Counted from the first letter of the stretch, positions 18,609-27,000 are shown. The stretch is DNA of 64,000 nucleotides from Pseudomonas sp. B33.4 (GCF_034555375.1 NZ_CP140706.1:4021001-4085000), one strand, 5' to 3'. The notes: generated by a model not told the origin, from the letters alone. Made by a program: numbers and translations.

Positions 18609-19628
18609 ATGGGTAACGAAAGCATCAATTGGGACAAGCTGGGTTTTGACTACATCAAGACCGACAAACGCTATCTGTCGTACTTTCGCGATGGCGAGTG
18701 GGACAAAGGCACCCTGACCGAAGATAACGTGCTGCACATCAGCGAAGGCTCGACGGCCCTTCACTATGGCCAGCAGTGCTTCGAAGGCATGAAGGCCTAT
18801 CGTTGCAAGGACGGCTCGATCAACCTGTTCCGCCCGGACCAGAACGCCCTGCGCATGCAACGCAGCTGCGCGCGTCTGTTGATGCCAACGGTCGACACCG
18901 AGCAGTTCATCGAAGCCTGTAAAGAAGTGGTTCGTGCCAACGAGCGCTTCATTCCGCCCTACGGCACCGGCGGCGCGCTGTACCTGCGTCCGTTCGTGAT
19001 CGGCGTGGGTGACAACATCGGCGTGCGCACTGCACCCGAGTTCATCTTTTCGATCTTCTGCATCCCGGTCGGCGCCTACTTCAAGGGCGGCCTGACCCCG
19101 CACAACTTCCAGATCTCCAGCTACGACCGCGCCGCCCCACAAGGCACCGGCGCAGCCAAGGTCGGCGGCAACTACGCAGCCAGCCTGATGCCGGGCTCGA
19201 AAGCGAAGAAAGCCAACTTCGCCGACGCGATCTATCTGGATCCGATGACCCACACCAAGATCGAAGAAGTCGGCTCGGCCAACTTCTTCGGGATCACCCA
19301 CGACAACAAGTTCATCACGCCGAACTCGCCGTCGGTTCTGCCAGGCATCACCCGCCTGTCGCTGATCGAACTGGCGAAATCGCGTCTGGGCCTGGAAGTG
19401 GTTGAAGGCGACGTGCTGATCGACAAACTGTCGGACTTCAAGGAAGCCGGCGCTTGCGGTACGGCTGCGGTGATCACGCCGATCGGTGGTATCAGCTACA
19501 ACGACCATCTGCATGTGTTCCATAGCGAGACCGAAGTGGGTCCTGTGACCCAGAAGCTCTACAAAGAGCTGACGGGCGTACAGACCGGCGACATCGAAGC
19601 GCCAGCGGGCTGGATCGTCAAGGTTTGA
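18609..19628 (+). CDS. ilvE: Branched-chain amino acid aminotransferase
   Basis: A 339-residue class IV PLP aminotransferase that interconverts Leu, Ile and Val with their keto acids. The PLP lysine is Lys184 in GAAKVGGNYAASL. ALHYGQQCFEGMKAYR and EVGSANFFGI are conserved family segments. The ATG at 18609 (MGNESINWDKLGFDY) is preferred to the upstream in-frame start because it is the family's usual beginning and follows GAGGG. It adjoins the bkd operon but is separated by a REP pair and has its own terminator, so it is probably transcribed separately; it supplies the keto acids that the bkd complex uses. Confidence 0.95.
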   Translation: MGNESINWDKLGFDYIKTDKRYLSYFRDGEWDKGTLTEDNVLHISEGSTALHYGQQCFEGMKAYRCKDGSINLFRPDQNALRMQRSCARLLMPTVDTEQFIEACKEVVRANERFIPPYGTGGALYLRPFVIGVGDNIGVRTAPEFIFSIFCIPVGAYFKGGLTPHNFQISSYDRAAPQGTGAAKVGGNYAASLMPGSKAKKANFADAIYLDPMTHTKIEEVGSANFFGITHDNKFITPNSPSVLPGITRLSLIELAKSRLGLEVVEGDVLIDKLSDFKEAGACGTAAVITPIGGISYNDHLHVFHSETEVGPVTQKLYKELTGVQTGDIEAPAGWIVKV

Positions 19629-19650
19629 TTTGACGGGTGTTGATGTAGAA

Positions 19651-19689
19651 AAGCCCTCCACCGAGTGATTGGTGGAGGGCTTTTTATTG
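19651..19689 (+). terminator. Rho-independent terminator of ilvE
   Basis: Arms AAAGCCCTCCACC (19651-19663) and GGTGGAGGGCTTT (19672-19684) pair perfectly and run into a T-rich tail. Confidence 0.93.
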
Positions 19690-19723
19690 TGCCGGGATTT
19701 TTATGTCGTGCTGGAGATCCTCG

Positions 19724-19884
19724 CCCCCTCACCCCAGCCCTCTCCCCCAGGGGGGCGAGGGGGAAAGGGAGCCGATCTCGGTTGTTCTCCAGACCGAAGT
19801 TCGACGCAAACTTTCAGGTCGATGGATCAAGTCCGAACACCTCGGTCAGTCCCCTCTCCCTCTGGGAGAGGGTTAGGGTGAGGG
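19724..19884. repeat. CCCTCACCC...GGGTGAGGG inverted repeat unit
   Basis: A left part CCCTCACCCCAGCCCTCTCC and a right part GGGAGAGGGTTAGGGTGAGGG are inverted copies about 110 bases apart. Each has its own small hairpin (CCCCCAGGGGGG and CTCCCTCTGGGAG). This is a different repeat family from the REPs and the only copy here. Confidence 0.75.
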
Positions 19885-19891
19885 TAGGCTT

Positions 19892-20716
19892 TTAGCTCTT
19901 CAAGGCAATCCGTTTACCTGCACGGTTGGCAATCCCACTCGCCTGCCCATTCTGCTGCTTCCCCATCCGCGCCTGCGTAATCAATCCGGGAATCAACTCC
20001 CCCTCGGGAAGATTCTTCCAGAACCGCGCCGGCAAATGCCCCTGCATGACCTTCTCGTTCAACCGCGCTGGATTAAAGATGTGGCTGTAATACGTCAGCC
20101 ACAGATCCCCATGAGGATCATCGACATTCTGCGCCAGCTGCTGCCATTCCACCGGGCATTGACGCTGATAGATCAGTTGCTCGCCATCGTAATAAACCCC
20201 GTCACGCGGCGTGGCGATCAACCAGCGGTGGCGGCCCATTCGCCCGATGAAATGCTCACTGGCGCTGTGCAAAATGTCATGGGCCGGTTCATGCCAAGCC
20301 ACATATTGCGGACCCGCGCTGGATGAAGGGCGTTCGATGAAACGCACAAACGCATGCAGGTGATGGGCTTCGCGATTGACTTGTTTGATTCGTCGCTGCA
20401 GTTCGCTGCCCAGTTTGTCCCCGGCCATCATCGCCGTGCGGTCGCCGTGGCTGACGCGCCACAACACTTCATACAACAAACTCCAGCGTTGATCGCCGCG
20501 ATAGCGCGAAGCCTGTTCCAGCGTGTCGAGCAACGCGCGCGGGATCTTTGCCACAAACGGCCCCTGCCCCTCAGGCACCGGATCATCATTGGCAAACAGA
20601 TCACCCACCCCCTCCGAGGCCCAGCTCACCAGACTCGGATCGACTTCATGGCTCAGCAACCAGCGCGCCTGTTGGCGCCACGTGTCGAACAGGTCGTCGC
20701 AATCGAGATTGATCAT
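19892..20716 (-). CDS. DUF4130/TIGR03915-type putative DNA metabolism protein
   Basis: A 274-residue protein of the family that accompanies the UDG-linked radical SAM protein. Segments recognised are ASRYRGDQRWSLLYEVLWRVSHGDRTAM, the conserved KQVNREAHHLHAFVRFIE, WHEPAHDILHSASEHFIGRM and VEWQQLAQNVDDPHGDLWLTYYSHIFNPARLN. In many bacteria this domain is fused to a uracil-DNA glycosylase (UdgX) domain. Here the protein ends in a short Lys/Arg-rich tail with no glycosylase part. Its ATG overlaps the radical SAM stop by four bases (ATGA), so the pair is co-translated and shares the LexA-type promoter. Biochemical role unknown. Confidence 0.8.
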   Translation of the reverse strand: MINLDCDDLFDTWRQQARWLLSHEVDPSLVSWASEGVGDLFANDDPVPEGQGPFVAKIPRALLDTLEQASRYRGDQRWSLLYEVLWRVSHGDRTAMMAGDKLGSELQRRIKQVNREAHHLHAFVRFIERPSSSAGPQYVAWHEPAHDILHSASEHFIGRMGRHRWLIATPRDGVYYDGEQLIYQRQCPVEWQQLAQNVDDPHGDLWLTYYSHIFNPARLNEKVMQGHLPARFWKNLPEGELIPGLITQARMGKQQNGQASGIANRAGKRIALKS

Positions 20717-21933
20717 CCCCACAGCCCCATCTGGTGCGGCATCGGCCGGTCGCGCAATTGTTGATAGAGCAAATGGCTGGTGACTTCGGCCTGTTGCGGA
20801 TGGTAGTCGCTGGTGATGATGAACGGCTTGGCCTTGGCCAGCACACAGCGCATGCGCGCGACGTCTTCGTAACGAATGCGCCGTTGTCGGCGCAACTCCA
20901 CCAGACGTTCGGTGGTACGCAAACCAATGCCGGGAATACGCGCAATCAGGGATGCTTCGGCACGGTTCAGATCGAGCGGGAACACCTCGCGATTCTGCAA
21001 GGCCCAGGCGAGTTTCGGGTCGATGTCCAACGCGAGATTGCCCGGTCCCTTGAGCAGTTCATCGGCACTGTAGCCATAACTGCGCAAGAGAAAATCGGCC
21101 TGATACAAGCGGTGTTCGCGCATTAGCGGCGGCGCGGCCAGCGGCACGCTTTTCGGACTGTCAGGGATCGGGCTGAAGGCCGAGTAATAAACCCGCCGCA
21201 GACGGAAGTTGCCGTACAAGGCCTGGGCACTGTGGAGAATGGTGCTGTCGTCGGTGTCGTCGGCGCCGACAATCAACTGCGTGCTCTGCCCGGCCGGAGC
21301 GAACTTCGCCGAGCGCGGTTCGTTCAACACGGTCTGCACGCCAGTGTAGATGGTGTTCATTGCCTGTTTGATCGACGCGATGTCCTTCTCCGGCGCCAGC
21401 ACTTGCAGGCTGGCATCGGTCGGCAGTTCGATATTGACGCTCAGGCGATCAGCGTAGCGTCCCGCTTCTTCGATCAATGCCGGATCGGCTTCGGGAATGG
21501 TCTTGAGATGGATGTACCCGCGAAACTCATGCTCTTCGCGCAGCAGCTTCGCCACCCGCACCAGTTGCTCCATCGTGTAGTCCGCCGAGCGGATGATCCC
21601 CGAACTGAGGAACAATCCGCTGACGCAGTTGCGCCGGTAGAAATCCATGGTCAACGCGACGACTTCCTCGGGGGTGAAACGAGCGCGCGGAACATCGCTG
21701 GAGCGGCGGTTGACGCAGTATTGGCAATCGTAAAGACAGAAGTTGGTCAGCAGAATCTTCAACAACGACACGCAACGCCCGTCCGGCGTGTAGCTGTGGC
21801 AGATGCCCATGCCATCGGTCGAGCCCAACCCGCTCTTGCCTTCGGAGCTGCGCTTGGGCGCGCCGCTGCTCGCGCAGGAGGCGTCGTACTTGGCGGCGTC
21901 GGCGAGGATGCTCAGCTTGTCGATGATTTGCAT
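20713..21933 (-). CDS. UDG-linked putative DNA modification/repair radical SAM protein (TIGR03916-type)
   Basis: A 406-residue radical SAM protein. The 4Fe-4S motif CLYDCQYC has Cys66, Cys70 and Cys73, and further cysteines at 20, 45 and 54 (DASCASSG, GICHSY, GRCVSL) lie in the N-terminal extension. The C-terminal third carries a helix-hairpin-helix, ARIPGIGLRTTERLVELRR (about residues 330-348), a non-specific DNA-binding fold. FSPIPDSPKSVPLAAPPLMREHRLYQADFLLRSYGY is the recognisable family segment. The SAM chemistry and substrate are not known; DNA repair is inferred from the HhH motif, the partner gene and the LexA box 16 bases before the start codon. Confidence 0.85.
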   Translation of the reverse strand: MQIIDKLSILADAAKYDASCASSGAPKRSSEGKSGLGSTDGMGICHSYTPDGRCVSLLKILLTNFCLYDCQYCVNRRSSDVPRARFTPEEVVALTMDFYRRNCVSGLFLSSGIIRSADYTMEQLVRVAKLLREEHEFRGYIHLKTIPEADPALIEEAGRYADRLSVNIELPTDASLQVLAPEKDIASIKQAMNTIYTGVQTVLNEPRSAKFAPAGQSTQLIVGADDTDDSTILHSAQALYGNFRLRRVYYSAFSPIPDSPKSVPLAAPPLMREHRLYQADFLLRSYGYSADELLKGPGNLALDIDPKLAWALQNREVFPLDLNRAEASLIARIPGIGLRTTERLVELRRQRRIRYEDVARMRCVLAKAKPFIITSDYHPQQAEVTSHLLYQQLRDRPMPHQMGLWG

Positions 21934-21943
21934 GGCGCGGGCC

Positions 21944-21969
21944 CTATACTGTTTGCATATACAGTATAG
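21944..21969 (-). promoter_or_regulatory. LexA (SOS) box upstream of the radical SAM operon
   Basis: The core is CTG-N10-CAG (21949-21964), the Pseudomonas/E. coli LexA consensus. It lies inside a longer perfect inverted repeat with 8-base arms CTATACTG and CAGTATAG. The box ends about 10 bases from the start codon at 21933, so a bound LexA would block transcription directly. This predicts DNA-damage induction of the radical SAM and TIGR03915 genes. Confidence 0.85.
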
Positions 21970-22026
21970 AGTCGTCTGCGGTGATACAAGGTGGCAGATG
22001 CGCCCCTCGTCGGTCAGAAGCTGAAA

Positions 22027-22130
22027 ATCAAAAGATCGCAGCCTTCGGCAGCTCCTACATGGATTGGGTAGAGTCGAGATTTATCGGGTGTACGCGATTC
22101 CTGTAGGAGCTGCCGAAGGCTGCGATCTGT
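22027..22130. repeat. REP pair of the GATCTTTTGA family, overlapping a coding 3' end
   Basis: Arms AGATCGCAGCCTTCGGCAGC and CTGTAGGAGCTGCCGAAGGC are separated by about 40 bases. The arm at 22100-22130 lies inside the end of the neighbouring regulator gene. Confidence 0.88.
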
Positions 22131-22839
22131 TGGTCTGCCCGTCTACCGGCCACTCAACGCCAAACCGCGCACCGATCTCCTTGCGCCCCGCCGCCGTCAA
22201 CGCCAGCGCCCGACTGTCCAGATCCTGCGTCACCCACTTGCGCTTCAGCGCGGTCTGCAACAGCGCAGCGCCCAGCGAGCCACCAAGATGCGGCCGGCGC
22301 ATGCTCCAGTCCAGGCACGGGCAGGCAAACTTGCGGCGCAGGGTGGTCAAATCCTGCACTTCGATGCCCAGTCCAACAAACAACACTTCGCCCGTATCAC
22401 TCAAGCGATACACCTGCTCGTCGGTCTGCACCAGCCAACCCGCTGCGAGTAAACGATCATGCAACAACACCGCCAGCGTTCCGGCCATGTGGTCGTAACA
22501 CGTACGGGCGAATTGCAGGCGATCCGGGGTGTGCGGCTTGAACGTCGGCGCGGCGTTCTGACCGATTACCATCAACGCTTCCAGCGCTTGCGCCACACGC
22601 TGATCGGCGAGGCTGTAATAGCGATGACGGCCTTGCACATGCAGACGCACCAAGGCCAGGTCCTTGAGTTTCGCCAGGTGCACACTGGCGGTCGAGGCGC
22701 TGACTTCGGCGATCGTCGCAAGCTCCGTGCTCGTGCGGGCGTGGCCGTCCATCAGCGAACAGAGGATTTTGGTTCGCGCCGGCTCGGCGATGGCGGCGGC
22801 CACCTGCGATACGCCGATGTCTTGATGTTCTGCGTGCAT
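22081..22839 (-). CDS. ArsR-type winged-helix regulator with C-terminal effector-like domain
   Basis: A 252-residue regulator. The N-terminal winged helix (IAEPARTKILCSLMDGHARTSTELATIAEVSASTASVHLAKL, wing GRHRYYSLAD) spans residues 13-80. A roughly 150-residue C-terminal domain has CPCLDWSMRRPHLGGSLGAALL, a Cys-x-Cys segment of the type seen in this regulator family. The start is ATG 22839 with GGGAGCG upstream. It is divergent from the P450 gene with 79 bases between starts, so it probably controls it. The last 16 or so residues (TNRSQPSAAPTGIAYTR) are encoded by a REP arm, which has displaced the original stop codon. Confidence 0.85.
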   Translation of the reverse strand: MHAEHQDIGVSQVAAAIAEPARTKILCSLMDGHARTSTELATIAEVSASTASVHLAKLKDLALVRLHVQGRHRYYSLADQRVAQALEALMVIGQNAAPTFKPHTPDRLQFARTCYDHMAGTLAVLLHDRLLAAGWLVQTDEQVYRLSDTGEVLFVGLGIEVQDLTTLRRKFACPCLDWSMRRPHLGGSLGAALLQTALKRKWVTQDLDSRALALTAAGRKEIGARFGVEWPVDGQTNRSQPSAAPTGIAYTR

Positions 22840-22918
22840 AGTTCGCTCCCGGACGAATCGTCGTCGTTGCGCAGTGGAGATAGTAGCAACACTTTCCCCG
22901 CCGACAAGGATGCAAACC

Positions 22919-24022
22919 ATGAACCCGATCAGTGCCGCAACGCATGTCGATCCTTATCCCTACTACGCCGAACTGCGCGCAGCAAGTGGAATGACGTTTC
23001 ATCCGGAGTTGAAACTGTGGGTCGCCAGCAGCGCCCGCGCGGTGTGTGCGGTGTTGGCCCACGCTGATTGTCGGGTGCGCCCGGCGCAGGAACCCGTACC
23101 CACGGCGATTGCAAAAAGCATGGCCGGCAAGGTCTTCGGCCAATTGATGCGCATGAATGACGGCGAACGCCAGCGCTGCCCGCGTTCGGCAATCGAGCCT
23201 GAGCTGGCAGCGCTGGACCTTGAGACGATCAATGCTTTGGTCGCCGCCCGGCTGATCACAGCGGACGCCGACGGTGTGTACAAGGCAATGTTTCGCGGCC
23301 CGGCATGCGTAATCGCGGCGCTTTTGGGATTCACCCCGGCGCAGGCGCGGGCAGTCAGCGAGCTGACGGCGGACTTCGTCGCCTGCCTGTCGCCGCTGAG
23401 CAATGACCTGCAACTGGCCGCAGCGAATGCGGCGGCCGAACAACTGCGCGGCTACTTCATCGAGTTACTCGCCGAGCCTGCCAGCAATTTGTTGGGAGCC
23501 ATCCAGCAGCGTTTTGCCGGCGATGGAGAAACCCTGATCGCCAACCTGATCGGCCTCTGCTCGCAGACGTTCGAAGCCTGCGCCGGGCTGATCGGCAACA
23601 CGCTGTTGGCGCTACGTCGTCAGCCAGCACTGCGCGGCGAATCCATCGAAGCACTGCTCAACGAAGTCCAGCGCTTCGATCCGCCGGTGCAGAACACCCG
23701 GCGCTTCGTCGCCGCGCCGTGCGAGATTGCCGGTGTGCGTGTCGAGGCGGGTGATGTGATTCTGGTTTTGTTGGCCTCGGCCAATCGTGATCCGGCGCTT
23801 AACGCACACCCTGAGCAGTTTCTGCCGCAGCGCGCCAACCGCCGCAGTTTCAGTTTTGGCAGTGGCCGACATCAGTGTCCGGGGCAAGCGTTGGCGATGA
23901 GTATTGCCGGGGCGACGGTGCGGGAAATACTTGGGCGTGGCATCGATCTGAATCGCTTGAACTGGCACTACCGGCCTTCGCTCAATGGGCGCATTCCAAT
24001 ATTTAGCGATGTCGGAGCCTGA
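22919..24022 (+). CDS. Cytochrome P450
   Basis: A 367-residue soluble P450, short for the superfamily but complete. The heme motif FSFGSGRHQCPG places the thiolate at Cys320. The K-helix ExxR is in LLNEVQRFDPPVQNTRRFV. The I-helix region is SQTFEACAGLIGNTLLAL, with ACAGLIG where the oxygen-binding A/G-G-x-D/E-T/S usually lies; the acid-alcohol pair is not obvious, so the oxygen-activation step may be atypical. AAGGA sits eight bases before the ATG. No ferredoxin, ferredoxin reductase or biosynthetic gene is adjacent, only the divergent ArsR-type regulator. Substrate unknown. Confidence 0.9.
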   Translation: MNPISAATHVDPYPYYAELRAASGMTFHPELKLWVASSARAVCAVLAHADCRVRPAQEPVPTAIAKSMAGKVFGQLMRMNDGERQRCPRSAIEPELAALDLETINALVAARLITADADGVYKAMFRGPACVIAALLGFTPAQARAVSELTADFVACLSPLSNDLQLAAANAAAEQLRGYFIELLAEPASNLLGAIQQRFAGDGETLIANLIGLCSQTFEACAGLIGNTLLALRRQPALRGESIEALLNEVQRFDPPVQNTRRFVAAPCEIAGVRVEAGDVILVLLASANRDPALNAHPEQFLPQRANRRSFSFGSGRHQCPGQALAMSIAGATVREILGRGIDLNRLNWHYRPSLNGRIPIFSDVGA

Positions 24023-24031
24023 TACTCCGCA

Positions 24032-24120
24032 TTCGCGAGCAAGCTCGCTCCCACAAGGTTACGAGGTGTACACACTGTTGAAATCACCTTGGAAACTGTG
24101 GGAGCGAGCCTGCTCGCGAA
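24032..24120. repeat. REP pair, TGTGGGAGCGAGC subtype
   Basis: Arms TTCGCGAGCAAGCTCGCTCC and TGTGGGAGCGAGCCTGCTCG are inverted around a 45-base interior. Between the convergent P450 and mntH genes. Confidence 0.88.
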
Positions 24121-24150
24121 GAGGCCAGCCCAGTCACTGCAAATGCTGGA

Positions 24151-25470
24151 TCAAACCGCCCACTGCAAAATCAACCAGCTGTTAGCGCCACTGATCACCA
24201 CAAACAACCCCCAAGCCAACACCCGGGTTGGCCAGCGATTTACAAACGGCCCCATCAGCTGTTTGTCGTTGGTCATGCGAATCAATGGATACAGGGCAAA
24301 CGGCAGTTGCAGACTGAGCACCACCTGACTCAACACTAGCAACTTGCCAATCGCGTTATCGCCCATCAGCCACACGCCGATAAACGCTGGAATCAATGCC
24401 AGTCCGCGAGTGATCAAGCGTCGCTGCCAGCACGGGATCCGCAGGTTCAGGTACCCCTCCATGATCACCTGGCCGGCGATGGTGCCGGTGAAGGTCGAAC
24501 TTTGCCCCGACGCCAGTAGCGCGACGCCGAACAACACGCTGGCCAGCGCACCGCCGACCAGCGGATCGAGCAAGTGGTAGGCGTCCTGAATGTCCACCAC
24601 ATCGGTGTGCCCGGACTGGTGAAACGCCGCAGCGGCGAGGATCAGGATCGCCGCGTTGACCAGCAACGCCAGCGCCAGCGAACCGATGGTGTCGATGCGC
24701 GCCAGTTTCACCGAGTCCTGCTTGCTCGCCAGATCCTTGCCGATCATCCGTGTCTGCACGATCGAGGTGTGCAGATAGAGGTTATGCGGCATCACCGTGG
24801 CGCCGAGAATACCGATGGCCAGGTACAACGGCGCCGCCTCGCCAATCGCCGCCAGCGACGGTTTGAAACCTTGGGCGACATCCGGCCAGTAGGGTTTGAT
24901 CAGCAACAGTTCAACGAAGAAACACACGCCGATGGTTGCGACCAGCACCAACATGATCGCTTCCAGTCTGCGGAAACCACGATTTTGCAGGGCCAGCACC
25001 AGCAAGGTGTCGAACGCCGTCAGGGCAATGCCGAAGGTCAGCGAACAGCCGAGCAACAAGTGAAACGCCAGCGCACAACCAAGCACTTCAGCGAGGTCCG
25101 TGGCGATGATCGAGATTTCCGCCAGTACCCACTGCAGCCGTGCAGTCGGCGTGCTGTAGCGCTCGCGGGACAATTGCGCCAAATCGCGCCCGGTGGCGAT
25201 GCCCAGCCGCGAACACAAACATTGCACGACCATGCCCGCCAGACTCGCCAGCAACACCACGAACAACAGGCTGTAGCCAAAGCGTGAACCGGCCTCGATA
25301 GCGGTAGCCCAGTTGCCCGGATCCATGTAACCGATCGACACCAGCAAACCGGGACCGGCGAAGCGCAGCACCCGTTTGAAGAACGAGGCATTGGGATCAA
25401 CCGCAACACTGCCAGCCACTTCCGGTGGGCAAAACGGCGCGGTGGCGATTTTGGGCAAACTGAATTTCAC
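24151..25470 (-). CDS. mntH: NRAMP-family Mn2+/divalent metal:H+ symporter
   Basis: A 439-residue protein with 11 predicted helices. It carries the metal-binding DPGN of helix 1 (SIGYMDPGNWATAIEAGSRFGYSL) and the MPH of helix 6 (ILGATVMPHNLYLHTSIVQTR), both needed for Mn2+ coordination in NRAMP transporters. The start GTG at 25470 (VKFSLPKIATAPFCPPEVAGS) is chosen because it matches recalled related proteins; the ribosome site there is weak, and a TTG 22 codons upstream is the alternative. A chalcone isomerase-like gene ends 73 bases upstream in the same direction. No clear MntR or Fur box was seen. Confidence 0.88.
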   Translation of the reverse strand: MKFSLPKIATAPFCPPEVAGSVAVDPNASFFKRVLRFAGPGLLVSIGYMDPGNWATAIEAGSRFGYSLLFVVLLASLAGMVVQCLCSRLGIATGRDLAQLSRERYSTPTARLQWVLAEISIIATDLAEVLGCALAFHLLLGCSLTFGIALTAFDTLLVLALQNRGFRRLEAIMLVLVATIGVCFFVELLLIKPYWPDVAQGFKPSLAAIGEAAPLYLAIGILGATVMPHNLYLHTSIVQTRMIGKDLASKQDSVKLARIDTIGSLALALLVNAAILILAAAAFHQSGHTDVVDIQDAYHLLDPLVGGALASVLFGVALLASGQSSTFTGTIAGQVIMEGYLNLRIPCWQRRLITRGLALIPAFIGVWLMGDNAIGKLLVLSQVVLSLQLPFALYPLIRMTNDKQLMGPFVNRWPTRVLAWGLFVVISGANSWLILQWAV

Positions 25471-25542
25471 GCACACATCCAGAAACAAGTCGGAAAGACG
25501 CAGCTTAGAGGTTTCCGCCTGAGCCTTGAAGCGCAAAAAAAT

Positions 25543-26079
25543 CTATTGGCTCATACCTAATAACTGTTCGCGCAACTCGGGACTGCGCGTGCGCGGATCG
25601 AGCCAGATAGCAAAAAACGCTCGGGCAAACAGCGGGTCATCGATCTCGTGCTGTAACTGCTGGCCGACAAAAAACCGCGCGCCCTGCCCCGGCAGATACA
25701 CCCCGGTAATGCGCGTGCCGGCTTGCACATCGACGAACGATTGCTGCATCTGGATCTGCCAACCGGCCAATTGCGCCGGGCTGACGCGGCCATCAGCCAG
25801 GCGTTTGATTTCATCGACACTGGCCTTGACCAGGTCGTCGCGGGAAATGTTGCGGCGGTAGATCAGCTCCAGCGCAAACGGCTGACCGTCGACCAGGGGC
25901 CGCGCGGCACTCCACAGGCGCGCGTTGTAGACATCGAAACCAAATACGCTGTAATCGCCGGTGCCGATGATTTGCGCGCCGGGCACGGCGTCCTGCCAAT
26001 TGGCCCAGGTTGGCGTCAGCAATAGCGCCCACAAGCCTATGCCGCAACATCCCCGTAACACCTTGGGTGTTTTGTTCAT
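25543..26079 (-). CDS. Chalcone isomerase-like periplasmic protein
   Basis: A 178-residue protein with a signal peptide (CCGIGLWALLLTPTWA-NW). The mature part has the bacterial chalcone isomerase-like pattern: YSVFGFDVYNARLWSA, FALELIYRRNISRDDLVKASVDEIKRL and GVYLPGQGARFFVGQQLQHEIDDPLFARAFFAIWLDPRT. In bacteria this fold does not imply flavonoid chemistry, and its function is unknown. It is upstream of mntH on the same strand, with a divergent membrane protein gene on the other side. Confidence 0.75.
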   Translation of the reverse strand: MNKTPKVLRGCCGIGLWALLLTPTWANWQDAVPGAQIIGTGDYSVFGFDVYNARLWSAARPLVDGQPFALELIYRRNISRDDLVKASVDEIKRLADGRVSPAQLAGWQIQMQQSFVDVQAGTRITGVYLPGQGARFFVGQQLQHEIDDPLFARAFFAIWLDPRTRSPELREQLLGMSQ

Positions 26080-26140
26080 CGCGGTATCGACTCCGGCAAG
26101 CCCTGATAATCAAAGCATAGCCGGGTATCGTCGTCGGCAC

Positions 26141-26152
26141 TTTGTATACAAA
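26141..26152. promoter_or_regulatory. Perfect palindrome TTTGTATACAAA in a divergent promoter region
   Basis: A 12-base perfect palindrome lies between the start of the chalcone isomerase-like gene (26079, minus) and the membrane protein gene (26227, plus). TTGTATACAA is a form often bound by GntR-type regulators, but no such gene is nearby, so the assignment is tentative. Confidence 0.4.
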
Positions 26153-26226
26153 AACCGCACACATAGGCAGCAATCGCCGATCGACAATGCTAACGTGGCG
26201 AACCTTCAACGGATGGAGACTCCTGC

Positions 26227-27000
26227 GTGCTGATCCTCAAACTGCTGCTGATTCCCGGTTTTCTGCTGCTGATTTCCCTGGCGGGCAAACGCTGGGGGCC
26301 GAGCGTGGCCGGGTGGCTGTCGGGGTTGCCGGTGGTGGTCGGGCCGATTCTGTTTTTCCTCGCTATCGAGCAGGGTCCGGGCTTTGCCGCGCAATCAGCG
26401 GTGGCGGCGTTATCGGCGATGTTCGCGATGATTGCGTTCTGCATCACTTACGCGCAGGTGGCGCAACGGGCGAACTGGCCGCTGGCGTTGGCGGCGTCGC
26501 TGTCGGTGTGGGCCGTGATCGCAGGGGTGCTGTCGCTGATTCCGGCGTCGCTGCCGTTTTCAGTGGCAGCGGCGGCGGTTGCGTTATTGGCATCGCCGTA
26601 TCTGTTTCCCACCGTGCAACCGGTGCTCAGCGGCAAGGCGCCGAAGTCGGACAAACTGATCTGGCGGATGATCGCCGGCGCCGCGTTGACCTTGGTGGTG
26701 ACGATGCTCGCCAGCACCGTCGGCGAGCGCTGGAGCGGTTTGCTCGCAGTGTTCCCGGTACTCGGCAGTGTGATGGCGGTGTTCTCGCAACAGACCCGCG
26801 GCCCGGCATTTACCGCCGCATTGTTAAGGGCGACGGCGACCGGCATGTATTCGTTCTCAGCGTTTTGTCTGGTCTCGGCATTGACCTTGCCAAGCATGGG
26901 CCTGAGCGGATTTGCCGTCGGCGTTGCGGTGTCGGTGGCCATGCTCGGCGTGACCAAACGCCTGCTGGCCCGTCCGTTGGCGAAAGCGCAGACACAGTAA
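26227..27000 (+). CDS. Integral membrane protein of unknown function
   Basis: A 257-residue, very hydrophobic protein with about eight predicted helices. It starts with a GTG preceded by GGATGGAG. Features include the opening KLLLIPGFLLLISLAGKRWGPSVAGWLSGLPVVVGPILFFLAIEQG, a central Lys-rich loop (SGKAPKSDKLIW), and AVFPVLGSVMAVFSQQTRGPAFTAALLRAT. The two halves look weakly alike (GWLSGLPVVVGPI and GLLAVFPVLGSVM), suggesting an internal duplication. I do not recognise the family beyond a general transporter-like look. It may share a transcript with the secreted protein 84 bases downstream. Confidence 0.75.
   Translation: MLILKLLLIPGFLLLISLAGKRWGPSVAGWLSGLPVVVGPILFFLAIEQGPGFAAQSAVAALSAMFAMIAFCITYAQVAQRANWPLALAASLSVWAVIAGVLSLIPASLPFSVAAAAVALLASPYLFPTVQPVLSGKAPKSDKLIWRMIAGAALTLVVTMLASTVGERWSGLLAVFPVLGSVMAVFSQQTRGPAFTAALLRATATGMYSFSAFCLVSALTLPSMGLSGFAVGVAVSVAMLGVTKRLLARPLAKAQTQ

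Noticed and set aside
19665-19895. Small plus-strand open frames after ilvE
   Set aside because: They lie in a terminator and an inverted repeat, with no ribosome site.
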